Below the pieces are notes generated by a model. It did not search any database. It was given only the letters and a program-made list of their open reading frames with translations, and was not told where the DNA came from. A DNA stretch of 18,341 nucleotides from CAYOXX01 sp964408025 (GTDB taxonomy: Bacteria; Acidobacteriota; DATKUA01): contig CAYOXX010000067.1 of NCBI GenBank assembly GCA_964408025.1, forward strand, positions 1 through 18,341, read 5' to 3'. Positions 1-6,813 of the stretch are shown here, one piece after another. The translations under genes and the position numbers were made by a program. Every line of letters starts with the position of its first letter. Position 1 is the stretch's first letter.

Positions 1-111
1 CCGCCCCCCTGCCTCCGTTGCGTAGAGAAACCATCGTCCGCGTATTGGGACGGTGTATACTTTCGACAGATCGTAAACCGGCCGCCGTCTTAATACGACC
101 GTGGAGAGGGC

Positions 112-1851
112 ATGATTTACAGGCTGATCGTCGCCGTTTCCGCGCTGCTCGTTCTGGCCCCGGGTGCCTGGAGCTGGGACGCCTGCGGGCAAGCGCCCCG
201 GCCCCAGAAGGAGACAGGGGATACCTATTACGTTTCTCCATCCGGCGACGACTCCAATACCGGCACGCGCAGGAAACCCTGGGCCTCTCCCGGCCGCGCC
301 TCGAGGCGGCTCGAGCCGGGCGACACTCTCGTTATCCTCGGCGGCCGCTACCGCCTCAGCCGCTACGACGAGGACATCATCGCCCCGCCGCCGGGTCGGG
401 CCGACGCCTGGATAACGATCCGAGGGGAGGAGGGCAACAGGCCGCTGCTAGCCGGCGGCGGTAACCTGGCGATGGGCATCAACCTCTCCGGCGCCCACTA
501 CGTGCGGCTGGAAAACCTCGAGCTCACCCACGACGCTACCGCCTCGGGCGCGGGGCAGTACTTCAGGGACGGGATCAGCATCGCCGGCCGGCCGGCGGGC
601 AACATAGTCCTTAGCCGACTCTACATCCACCACGTTGACGAGTTCGGTCTCAACTTCCAGGATGTCGAAGGCCTGCAGGTGCTCGACTGCCGCATCGAGT
701 ACTGCGGCTTCGGCGCCGCGGGCGGCCCCGCGGCGGGCAGCGGCGGCGGCTGGCGCAACGTGCTGATCCGCAGCTGCTCCCTCTCCTACGGCGGCCACTA
801 CTACCGGGGCGGCGACGGCTCAGCCCGCCCTTACGACCGGCCTGACGGCTACGGCGTCGAGCACTCCACGGGGCCGATAGAGATCGCCTACACGACAGCC
901 GAGCACAACCGCGGCGACGGCTTCGACTCGAAGTCCGCCCGCACCTACATCCACCACTGCGTCGTCGCCAACAACGCCTGTGACGGCGTCAAGCTCTGGG
1001 GCGACAACAGCCGCATCGAGAACTGCCTCATCTACGGCACCGGCGACGGCGTCGGCGGCTCGTCGCCCTGGGCCGGGATCGTGATAGGTACCCGGTCCGA
1101 GGGCGCCCGCTTCGAGATCGTGAATGTCACGCTGCACGACAACCCCTCGCGGCGCGCCTACTCGCTTTACGCTCAGTATGACGATCGCGACGTCTCGATC
1201 TCCGTCGTCGTCAGGAACTCGATCGTGGCCGACGCCTACGGCCTGGCCTTCTTCGGGCCTTCCGTAAACCTCACCGCCGAGAACAACATCTTCTACCGGC
1301 CGGGCGCCGCCGATCAGGTCGAGGCCAACGGCAGAACTTACACCGCCGCCCGGCTCGGCAAGCTGGGGCCGGGCAACACCTCGGCAGATCCCTGCTTCGT
1401 GCGCCCCGCCTGGGGTGCCGACGGCGACTACCACCTGCGCCGCTGCAGCCCCGCCATCGACACCGGCGGCGATATCGGCGCCCCCGCCGACGACCTCGAG
1501 GGAAGGGTCCGTCCGCTAGGTAGCGGCCACGACATCGGCGCTTACGAGAGGGCCGGCCGCAGCAAGCGGCCTGAAGCACCGAGGAAACTTAGAGCCGCGG
1601 CAGCCGCCTGGAACCAGGTCGACCTGACCTGGAGGGACAGATCAACCCGCGAGACCGGATTCGTGGTCGAGCGCTTCGAGCCGGGCGGGCAGTGGGTGCG
1701 CATCGGCGCGGTCGCGGCCAACGCCATCTCCTACGACGATGTCGGCCTGGACGGGAACAGGCGCTACAAATACCGCGTCCGGGCCGTCAACGCCCGCAAG
1801 AAGTCGGCCTGGTCGAACACCGCAAGGACCAGGACACAGCCGGAGCCGTAG
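112..1851 (+). CDS. Secreted right-handed parallel beta-helix protein with C-terminal fibronectin type III domain
   Basis: The 579-residue product starts with a signal peptide (residues 1-21, hydrophobic core VAVSALLVLAPG), so it is exported. Residues 38-85 (TYYVSPSGDDSNTGT..., then GDTLVILGGRY) are the typical opening of DUF1565/pectate-lyase-like beta-helix proteins. Residues of about 110-420 are a run of short beta-strand coils rich in N, D and G (VRLENLELTHD, SRIENCLIYGTG, VRNSIVAD), as in PbH1 repeats. Residues 445-479 (SPAIDTGGD ... DIGAYE) match the end cap often seen in choice-of-anchor Q proteins. Residues 486-576 read as a fibronectin type III module (VDLTWRD, GFVVERF, YKYRVRAVNA, SAWSNTA). 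GGAGAGGG at 103-110 supports this ATG, and a TATACT box lies at 56-61. No catalytic residues can be assigned, so a polysaccharide lyase, an adhesin or a structural role all remain possible. Confidence 0.88.
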   Translation: MIYRLIVAVSALLVLAPGAWSWDACGQAPRPQKETGDTYYVSPSGDDSNTGTRRKPWASPGRASRRLEPGDTLVILGGRYRLSRYDEDIIAPPPGRADAWITIRGEEGNRPLLAGGGNLAMGINLSGAHYVRLENLELTHDATASGAGQYFRDGISIAGRPAGNIVLSRLYIHHVDEFGLNFQDVEGLQVLDCRIEYCGFGAAGGPAAGSGGGWRNVLIRSCSLSYGGHYYRGGDGSARPYDRPDGYGVEHSTGPIEIAYTTAEHNRGDGFDSKSARTYIHHCVVANNACDGVKLWGDNSRIENCLIYGTGDGVGGSSPWAGIVIGTRSEGARFEIVNVTLHDNPSRRAYSLYAQYDDRDVSISVVVRNSIVADAYGLAFFGPSVNLTAENNIFYRPGAADQVEANGRTYTAARLGKLGPGNTSADPCFVRPAWGADGDYHLRRCSPAIDTGGDIGAPADDLEGRVRPLGSGHDIGAYERAGRSKRPEAPRKLRAAAAAWNQVDLTWRDRSTRETGFVVERFEPGGQWVRIGAVAANAISYDDVGLDGNRRYKYRVRAVNARKKSAWSNTARTRTQPEP

Positions 1852-1852
1852 T

Positions 1853-1870
1853 CATCTCGCTGCGGAGATG
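1853..1870. terminator. Hairpin between convergent genes, possible bidirectional terminator
   Basis: CATCTC and GAGATG form a perfect 6-bp stem around a 6-nt loop, just after the beta-helix stop and 15 bases before the stop of the opposing methyltransferase gene. There is no T-run, so this is a weak terminator call based mainly on location. Confidence 0.3.
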
Positions 1871-1884
1871 TCCGTTCGGGATTG

Positions 1885-2913
1885 CTACTCGAGGGTTCCG
1901 ATGACCAGGCTCGAGCGGCCCGGCGTGTCCAGCAGGCGAAGATCCCGATAGCCCGCCGCCGCCATCCACTCTTCGATTTCGGGGAAGGTATAGGTGTCGC
2001 CAACGCCGTTGGCGATGTACATGTTGGCGGCGAAGAGTAGCGGGAAGCGCCGCCGGCGGCGCTGGTCGTCGGGCAGGAAATCGTGGACGGCCAGATGGCC
2101 GCCGGGTTTCTGCCAGCGGGCCAGCCTGGAGATGATCTCGGCGCAGCGCTCGCGCGGATTGGAGTGCAGGAAGTGGCTGAGCATGATCAGGTCGAACTCG
2201 CCTTCCGGAAGCTGCACCTCGAACAGGTCGCCCGCGACCGTCTTCACCCGCGAGCTCATGCCGCTGCGCTCCGCCTCTTCCACGGCCAGCCCGAGGACCG
2301 TCTCGGTGTCCGTCAGCGTCAGCTGCGCCTCCGGGTCGCTCTCGAGCAGCTTGAGGCCGTAGCGGCCTGAGCCGCAAGCGGCGTCGAGGATCGATCGGCT
2401 GCAACGACCTCCACCCTCGCCCTCCTCGCCGCCGATCCCGAGGTGCTCGGCAAGCAGCGGGACCACGTAGTCGGCCGAGTGAGAGATGGCTCGAACAAGC
2501 CCGCGGAAGTAGCTCTGCGGTTCGCCGTAGCGCTCGACTACCGGGCCCCCGTGCCGCACTGACTCCGCTAGGCGCCCCCAGGCCTCCCACCGCTCCGGTC
2601 GGGCGGCGCCCCAGTGGATCGGACCGATGTAGCCCTCGCCGTGGCGGTCGAGGTAGCGGGCCGAGGAGGCGGTGAGCGCGTAGCGGCCGCTCCTCTTGTC
2701 GATCAGCTTCGCCGGGCAGAGGGCGTCGAGCAGGATCCTGACGCCCTTGGCGTCGAGGCCGGCCTCGGCCGCGATCTCCTCGGCGCTGCGCGGCCCGCCG
2801 TGCAGCAGGGAGAACAGGTCCAGCTCCATCGCAGCCACCAGGATGGCGCTCTCCCAGATGTTGTGGAAGTAGCTTGTAATCCGCTCCAGCTCCGGATCGT
2901 AGCTCTCAGGCAT
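1885..2913 (-). CDS. SAM-dependent O-methyltransferase-like protein with N-terminal dimerisation domain
   Basis: I place the start at 2913, giving 342 residues beginning MPESYDPELERI. The longer upstream reading would run into the preceding gene, and this ATG overlaps that gene's stop by 8 nt, typical of translational coupling. Residues 10-85 form a winged-helix dimerisation domain (AMELDLFSLLHGG, IAAEAGLDAKGVRILLDAL, YALTASSARYL). The class I Rossmann methyltransferase domain follows, with SAM motif I LDAACGSGRYG, an acidic residue after strand 2 (TLTDTE), a GDLFE motif and a post-motif stretch PGGHLAVHDFLPDD. This order is that of plant-type/bacterial small-molecule O-methyltransferases. 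The substrate is unknown. Coupling to a glycosyltransferase suggests, by inference only, methylation of a glycan or a small metabolite. Confidence 0.87.
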   Translation of the reverse strand: MPESYDPELERITSYFHNIWESAILVAAMELDLFSLLHGGPRSAEEIAAEAGLDAKGVRILLDALCPAKLIDKRSGRYALTASSARYLDRHGEGYIGPIHWGAARPERWEAWGRLAESVRHGGPVVERYGEPQSYFRGLVRAISHSADYVVPLLAEHLGIGGEEGEGGGRCSRSILDAACGSGRYGLKLLESDPEAQLTLTDTETVLGLAVEEAERSGMSSRVKTVAGDLFEVQLPEGEFDLIMLSHFLHSNPRERCAEIISRLARWQKPGGHLAVHDFLPDDQRRRRRFPLLFAANMYIANGVGDTYTFPEIEEWMAAAGYRDLRLLDTPGRSSLVIGTLE

Positions 2914-4249
2914 GATCAGCACCCCCGCCGTCCAGTTGCGCCAGCATCCTCTTCGCCTCCTGCTGTTTCGGTTCGATGGCCAGGGCGCGCTCGAGCCAGC
3001 CACGGGCCTTCTCGCGCATCCCCAGACGGATCATGATCGAGGCGCCGTTGACCAGCGCCCAGATGTCCCTCTCGTCCCCCTTGAGCATTCCGATCACGGT
3101 TCGCATGGCGGTTGCCGGATCACCACGGCGCAAACAGATCTCCACACGCAGGCGGTGGGCGTCGGCGATGTCGGGGTTGGCGGCCAGGCTCTGCTCGAGG
3201 TGCCGGTCGGCCCGGTCCACATCGCCGAGGCCGAGGTGGGCTTCCGCCAGGTGGTAGTGCGACATCCAGGAGGCGATGCCCGGCTCGACGTAGTAGTCGC
3301 GCGGCTCGATGGTCAACCCCAGGCAGCGCTCGAAGCGCGGTATGGCCTCCTTGAAATCGCCCCTGCGCAGTCGGGCGAGCGCGTCGGCGAACAGCAGCCA
3401 GGGCTCGTCGGGGAAGAGATCGAGACCCCAGAGTGCCGCCTCCAGGCCGACCTCCACCTCGCCCTGCAGGATCTTCCAGTGGGCGAAGTTGGCGACGATC
3501 ATCGGTGCGAAGACGAGTCTGGCGAACTCCCCGGGCGGCAGCCCGCGGGCGATGGCAAAGGTCTCCTCCAGCCTGGCTTCGAACTCCTCCATGCGGTCCA
3601 GCTTGTTGAGCTCCTCGTACTCCTTCAGGCGCAGGTAGAGGGCTTCGGGGTACTTATCCAGCTCGCGGCGCAGCAGAAGCAGGTTGCGCTCGCCCTTGGC
3701 TGCCACCCGGTGTGGCAGGTAGCCGTGGTGGACGATCCTCAGCGGGCTCTGGACGATACGCATCTTGTGTTCAGCCGCGTAGCACAGCAGCGAGAAGGTG
3801 ACCTCCTCGTGCACCGTGTACTGGAAGCGGATCGAAGGGTGGTTGCGGAAGAGGCGCACGATGGTGAAGGGCTGGGTGGGGCCGCGGGCGTCGAGGTTCT
3901 CGATGATCACCTTGGCGCCGGCGACGCCGGGATCGGATAGGATCGGGTTGAGGCCGGCGGCGCTGCCCTCGTCTACTATCTCGTCGGCGTCGAGCACCAG
4001 GATCCAGGGGCGGCTCGCCAGCTCGAGCGAGGCGTTGCGGGCGGCGGCGAAGTCGTCGCACCACTCGAAGCGGTGGACCTCCGCCCCCAGGCTCTCGGCC
4101 ACGGCGGGAGTGTCGTCGTCGGAGCCGGTGTCGACAACCACAATCTGCCGCACCAGGCCGCTGGCGGCCTCGAGGCAGGCGGGCAGCGCCTCCGCCTCGT
4201 TCCTGACGATCATGCAGAGCGAGATGTCGGTGTCGGCCATTTCTCCCAT
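2906..4249 (-). CDS. Family 2 glycosyltransferase with C-terminal TPR repeats
   Basis: The 447-residue protein has a GT-A domain in residues 8-180: ISLCMIVRNEAEALPACLE, then the nucleotide-sugar motif VVDTGSDDDT (residues 38-47), the metal-binding DADE (87-90) and a VHEE at 146-149. It therefore resembles the cytosolic WaaE/KdtX-like and SunS-like GT2 proteins that carry TPRs. Residues of about 255-435 are helical repeats (AHWKILQGEVEVGLEAALWGLDLFP; HYHLAEAHLGLGDVDRADRHLEQSL; MREKARGWLERALAIEP) fitting three to four TPRs, probably for partner or acceptor recognition. The ATG at 4249 is preferred; ATG at 4240 and TTG at 4258 are alternatives and none has a clear RBS. No transmembrane helix is seen. 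The stop overlaps the following methyltransferase start by 8 nt, so the two form an operon. Confidence 0.88.
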   Translation of the reverse strand: MGEMADTDISLCMIVRNEAEALPACLEAASGLVRQIVVVDTGSDDDTPAVAESLGAEVHRFEWCDDFAAARNASLELASRPWILVLDADEIVDEGSAAGLNPILSDPGVAGAKVIIENLDARGPTQPFTIVRLFRNHPSIRFQYTVHEEVTFSLLCYAAEHKMRIVQSPLRIVHHGYLPHRVAAKGERNLLLLRRELDKYPEALYLRLKEYEELNKLDRMEEFEARLEETFAIARGLPPGEFARLVFAPMIVANFAHWKILQGEVEVGLEAALWGLDLFPDEPWLLFADALARLRRGDFKEAIPRFERCLGLTIEPRDYYVEPGIASWMSHYHLAEAHLGLGDVDRADRHLEQSLAANPDIADAHRLRVEICLRRGDPATAMRTVIGMLKGDERDIWALVNGASIMIRLGMREKARGWLERALAIEPKQQEAKRMLAQLDGGGADHA

Positions 4250-4301
4250 CCGCAGCAAGCTAGCACACCCGGCCGCCGGCTCTCAAGCGACGACGGACTA
4301 G

Positions 4302-4354
4302 CCTGGGTTGCACCACGCTCCTGCTCTCAGGAAGGCCGGCATTCTTATTGGACG
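4302..4354 (+). repeat. Degenerate copy of a short palindromic repeat (copy R1)
   Basis: This stretch aligns with 4417-4473: both have a CCT(G/A)GG start, CTCCTGCT, a small hairpin (here TCCTG/CAGGA, 4319-4332) and then GGCCG(G/A)CATTC. The outer palindrome that is perfect in the second copy is decayed here. It lies in the gap between the glycosyltransferase and aroF. Confidence 0.5.
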
Positions 4355-4388
4355 AAATGAACGACCCTGGGGGTTGCGATTTATCAAT

Positions 4389-4412
4389 GGCAGATAGGAA
4401 TGCCCGCTTAGG
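4389..4412 (-). repeat. Degenerate copy of the same palindromic repeat, opposite orientation (copy R2)
   Basis: CAGATAGGAATGCCCG resembles CAGACAGGAATGTCTG at 6705-6720 and is the reverse orientation of the CATTCC copies on either side. The identity is partial, so this call depends on the family being real. Confidence 0.35.
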
Positions 4413-4416
4413 CACA

Positions 4417-4473
4417 CCTAGGCTGGTACACCCTCCTGCTAAACGGTAGGAGGGCCGACATTCCTGTCGGCCA
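4417..4473 (+). repeat. REP/MITE-like repeat with two nested hairpins (copy R3)
   Basis: Two stems sit side by side. CCTCCT (4432-4437) pairs with AGGAGG (4448-4453). GGCCGACA (4453-4460) pairs perfectly with TGTCGGCC (4465-4472) around a TTCC loop. The second hairpin has the same architecture (8-bp stem, 4-nt TTCC/GGAA loop, GACA/TGTC next to the loop) as the one at 6703-6722, about 2.2 kb away on the other side of aroF. Confidence 0.6.
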
Positions 4474-4559
4474 CCTAATCATCGTGGACAATAATATCTG
4501 TGCTCCGCTAACAGATGGTATTTACACCACTAAGTGTGTTGCGCGTTCGGGCGGCGCTC

Positions 4560-4588
4560 TTGCCTCGCGGTTCCCCTTGGCCTAGAAT
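4560..4588 (+). promoter_or_regulatory. Sigma-70-type promoter for aroF
   Basis: TTGCCT (4560-4565) and TAGAAT (4583-4588) are separated by 17 bp. Transcription would start near 4595, about 25 bases before the chosen aroF ATG. Other gaps here hold boxes of the same kind (TAGAAT at 10205-10210 on the minus strand, TAGACT at 11083-11088). The 4250-4559 stretch upstream has no credible gene: it holds the repeats above and a small stem ATCTGT/ACAGAT (4496-4516). Confidence 0.5.
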
Positions 4589-4619
4589 CGCACGGTATCG
4601 TGACCGGATGGGCTTCCCC

Positions 4620-5636
4620 ATGATAGTGGTGATGACATCAGGGTGTTCGGGGGGCGAACTTGCCGCCGTCAAGGAGAAGGCGCGTTCGCTGGGCCTCGAG
4701 CACCAGGTCGTGGACGCCGACGCGCGGCGGGTCGTCATGCTCAGGGGCCTGCGGGAGCTGGTCGACATGCGCGAGTTCCTCGTCCTGCCCGGCGTCGAGC
4801 GCGTGGTGCCCCTGGGCCGCGGCGCGAGTCTCTTCGGAGCCGGGAGCGGGCCGGAGCCGACGGCGGTCCGCGTCGGCGACGCCGTCATCGGCGGCGGCCG
4901 GCCGGCCGTGATCGCCGGTCCATGTGCGGTTGAGTCGCTCGAGCAGGCCCTGACGATCGCTAGCGTCGTCCGCGAGAGCGGCGCAATGATCTTCCGGGGT
5001 GGGGCCTACAAGCCGCGCACCTCGCCGTACGACTTCCAGGGCTTGGGCGAGGAGGGGCTCAAGATCCTCGCCAGGGTGCGGGACGAGACCGGCCTGATGG
5101 TGGTCACCGAGGCCCTCGATGCCGAGAGCCTCGAGCTGGTGGCCCGCTACGCCGACATGATCCAGATCGGCTCGCGCAACATGCAGAACTACCCGCTGCT
5201 GCGCCGCGCCGGGCGCCTGAAGAAACCGATCCTGCTGAAGCGTGGCATGGCCGCCACGCTCGACGAGTGGCTGATGGCGGCCGAATACATCCTCAGCGAG
5301 GGGTGCGACGACGTGGTGCTCTGCGAGCGCGGCGTGCGGACCTTCAGCGACCACTCCCGCTTCACGCTCGACCTGGCGGCGGTGCCCGCGGTCAGGGAGC
5401 GCAGCCGCCTGCCGGTGATCGTCGACCCCAGCCACGGAACCGGCGTCAGCAGCCGCGTGCCCGCCATGGCCCGCGCCGCCGTCGCAGCCGGCGCCGACGG
5501 CGTCATGCTCGAGGTCCACTACAGCCCCGAACAGGCCCTCTCCGACGGCCAGCAGACACTCACGCCTGAAGTCTTCCTAGAACTAGTGCAAGATCTCAAG
5601 CGGATCGCCGAGGTCATCGGCAAGCCGTTGCCTTGA
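4620..5636 (+). CDS. aroF: 3-deoxy-7-phosphoheptulonate (DAHP) synthase, single-domain-plus-ACT-like type
   Basis: The enzyme condenses phosphoenolpyruvate and erythrose 4-phosphate to DAHP, the first committed step of the shikimate pathway, in the cytosol. The start at 4620 gives 338 residues beginning MIVVMTSG, the same length as the Thermotoga-type (TM0343) family. In this numbering the metal ligands fall at C102 (IAGPCAVE), H272 (DPSHGTG), E298 (LEVHY) and D309 (LSDG), as I recall them for that family, which supports the start. Residues 1-70 are the ferredoxin-like regulatory domain and 85-335 the TIM barrel, with RGGAYKPRTSPY (126-137), QIGSRNMQN (182-190), LLKRGM (205-210) and ERGVRTF (236-242). 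An in-frame ATG at 4608 is less likely. It stands alone: no other aro gene is nearby. Confidence 0.95.
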   Translation: MIVVMTSGCSGGELAAVKEKARSLGLEHQVVDADARRVVMLRGLRELVDMREFLVLPGVERVVPLGRGASLFGAGSGPEPTAVRVGDAVIGGGRPAVIAGPCAVESLEQALTIASVVRESGAMIFRGGAYKPRTSPYDFQGLGEEGLKILARVRDETGLMVVTEALDAESLELVARYADMIQIGSRNMQNYPLLRRAGRLKKPILLKRGMAATLDEWLMAAEYILSEGCDDVVLCERGVRTFSDHSRFTLDLAAVPAVRERSRLPVIVDPSHGTGVSSRVPAMARAAVAAGADGVMLEVHYSPEQALSDGQQTLTPEVFLELVQDLKRIAEVIGKPLP

Positions 5637-5688
5637 TTTATATAAAAGCGTTCGTCGCGATCATCAAGTATTAGCGATTACGTACAAC

Positions 5689-6363
5689 TTAACGCTTAAA
5701 GCCAAAAGCTTCATGCAATTTTTTCATATATATATCGCCTCTCCATAACATAACTATCTCCAAAATAAAGATCATCGCAAGTAATAGATATTTAACAGCA
5801 TCATCTAGTACTTGAAAATATATCCACGCGAAAAAGCTGACAATAAAAACTGCAGTACAAAAACTGATATTCCACCACAGCTGTATGATAATTGTTTTAT
5901 AAGCCGATGTGTTATCTGTAAACTTCACACGTCTTGCATCTAACATTATATTAAGAGAAGCTACTGCTCCGCCAATACCTAATAAAATCATGCAAAACCA
6001 CCACATGTGTGGATTTGAAAAAAAGAACATCGGGCATGCTTCAAAAAATCCAATTAAAAATGGGGTGAGATGATCCCTTATTCTTGTTGGCCATGAGAAT
6101 AGTCCTATGAACCACATGTATTCGCATGAAATGATTATAATCGCGGTAAAGGAGATAAAAGGAAAGGGAGCAAATTCAAGCCACTCATTGTGAAAATTTG
6201 GACTTCTTAGATAATCAAATACATTGAACATAAATAATGCAAAAGCTACGCCTTGAATTATGCTAAATAATGTAATATGTGTACGAATAAAATTATTCTT
6301 TATGCGATTCTCAAAAGTGTCCTCATCAAGCTTTTCATACACAGGCTTTAAGTCACTACTCAC
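5689..6363 (-). CDS. Unrecognised integral membrane protein, about six TM helices
   Basis: I do not recognise the family. The GTG at 6363 is chosen because AGGGAGGAG (6370-6378) sits 6 nt upstream and a promoter overlaps the longer reading, giving 224 residues. The N-terminal 28 residues are charged (KPVYEKLDEDTFENRIKNN). Hydrophobic stretches then lie at about 30-50, 66-90, 100-117, 119-141, 158-185 and 190-208. The loop FFFSNPHMWWF (113-123) is unusually aromatic, and the C-terminus is basic (MKKLHEAFGFKR). No enzymatic motif, cysteine pair or repeat is seen. Composition is AT-rich and unlike both neighbours, which are convergent on it or transcribed from elsewhere, so it is probably acquired and independently expressed. 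Confidence 0.75.
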   Translation of the reverse strand: MSSDLKPVYEKLDEDTFENRIKNNFIRTHITLFSIIQGVAFALFMFNVFDYLRSPNFHNEWLEFAPFPFISFTAIIIISCEYMWFIGLFSWPTRIRDHLTPFLIGFFEACPMFFFSNPHMWWFCMILLGIGGAVASLNIMLDARRVKFTDNTSAYKTIIIQLWWNISFCTAVFIVSFFAWIYFQVLDDAVKYLLLAMIFILEIVMLWRGDIYMKKLHEAFGFKR

Positions 6364-6369
6364 TTTACG

Positions 6370-6378
6370 CTCCTCCCT
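6370..6378 (-). promoter_or_regulatory. Strong Shine-Dalgarno sequence deciding a GTG start
   Basis: On the minus strand AGGGAGGAG lies 6 nt before a GTG codon at 6363-6361. It is the best RBS in the window and fixes the start of the membrane-protein gene downstream of the first in-frame ATG at 6429. Confidence 0.7.
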
Positions 6379-6399
6379 AGGCCAAATCCGCACTTGAGG

Positions 6400-6429
6400 A
6401 GAATACAATGGGAACTTAGCGAATGTCAA
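6400..6429 (-). promoter_or_regulatory. Sigma-70-type promoter for the orphan membrane protein
   Basis: On the minus strand a perfect -35 TTGACA (6429-6424) is followed after 18 bp by TATTCT (6405-6400). Initiation near 6393 would leave a leader of about 30 nt containing the strong RBS. It overlaps the ATG at 6429, which argues against that ATG being used. Confidence 0.55.
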
Positions 6430-6454
6430 GCCAGAAAATAGAGATAGAGATTAA

Positions 6455-6541
6455 ATGGATGTGAAAATGAACGCTAAAAACAGAGAAGAGGAATCAGGCG
6501 AAAATGACGTTGTAGAGGATTACAATGAAGAGGATTTCTGA
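6455..6541 (+). CDS. Possible 28-residue acidic peptide ORF
   Basis: An ATG-to-TGA frame encodes MDVKMNAKNREEESGENDVV and ends YNEEDF. It is rich in Glu/Asp/Asn, divergent from the membrane-protein gene and within the AT-rich island. A purine-rich GAGATAGAGA lies just upstream but is not a clear RBS. It may be chance or the remnant of a larger gene. Confidence 0.2.
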   Translation: MDVKMNAKNREEESGENDVVEDYNEEDF

Positions 6542-6606
6542 GACGCATAGATCACACTTCCAAATGAGAAGTCGGGTCTTGCGGGCGTGTTTAATCACCA
6601 CTATTA

Positions 6607-6637
6607 ATTGACAGACAATAATGGCTTGTCCTACCTT
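6607..6637 (+). repeat. Degenerate copy of the palindromic repeat (copy R4)
   Basis: TTGACAGACA at 6608-6617, then AATGGCTTGTCCTACC, aligns with the next copy at 6701 in the same orientation. The right arm is decayed. Confidence 0.45.
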
Positions 6638-6699
6638 CTAGGCAATGCTAGACGGGAGAAAAATTTTGTCTATAAGTGTCTATACTACTGCTGTGACAG

Positions 6700-6728
6700 A
6701 TTGACAGACAGGAATGTCTGTCCTGCTC
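6700..6728 (+). repeat. Palindromic repeat with perfect 8-bp stem and GGAA loop (copy R5)
   Basis: GACAGACA (6703-6710) pairs with TGTCTGTC (6715-6722) around GGAA. It shares stem length, loop and loop-proximal bases with the hairpin at 4453-4472. It lies 3' of hypD, where a hairpin could protect or end that mRNA, but no T-run follows on the minus strand. Confidence 0.6.
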
Positions 6729-6813
6729 ATATAAGAGATATTGTGGCAAATAATTGGTTATATAGGTTTATTTATTGGACGCCCTTATGTGCTGTTTACC
6801 GGATATGCATTTC

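Larger units (their letters stand above)
5637..6813. other. AT-rich island between aroF and the hydroxyproline dehydratase gene
   Basis: Base composition changes abruptly after the aroF stop and recovers inside the 3' end of the glycyl radical enzyme gene near 6830. Flanking genes are strongly GC-rich at third codon positions, whereas this block is full of A/T runs and the one gene in it uses codons such as ATT, AAA and TTA. The island holds one membrane-protein gene, a possible tiny ORF and two repeat copies. About 270 bases (6542-6813) show nothing coding. No integrase, tRNA or clean terminal direct repeat is visible, so the mode of acquisition is unknown. Confidence 0.7.

Noticed and set aside
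2914..3003. N-terminal extension of the methyltransferase to 3003
   Set aside because: The added residues (MAGSSAPWPSNRNSRRRR...) are the shadow of the glycosyltransferase C-terminus; the ATG at 2913 begins the conserved dimerisation domain.
4302..4473. CRISPR array from the clustered short repeats
   Set aside because: Copies are degenerate, in mixed orientation and irregularly spaced, with no constant repeat or spacer length and no cas gene.
4638..5519. 293-codon minus-strand frame across aroF
   Set aside because: Low-complexity His/Asp/Ala-rich translation typical of a GC-rich antisense shadow; the plus strand encodes a full DAHP synthase with all ligands.
4345..6781. Shared 10-mer TTATTGGACG (4345-4354 and 6772-6781) as attachment-site repeats bounding an integrated element
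   Set aside because: Ten bases is too short, the interval includes the normal-GC aroF gene and there is no integrase; it is more simply part of the degenerate repeat copies.
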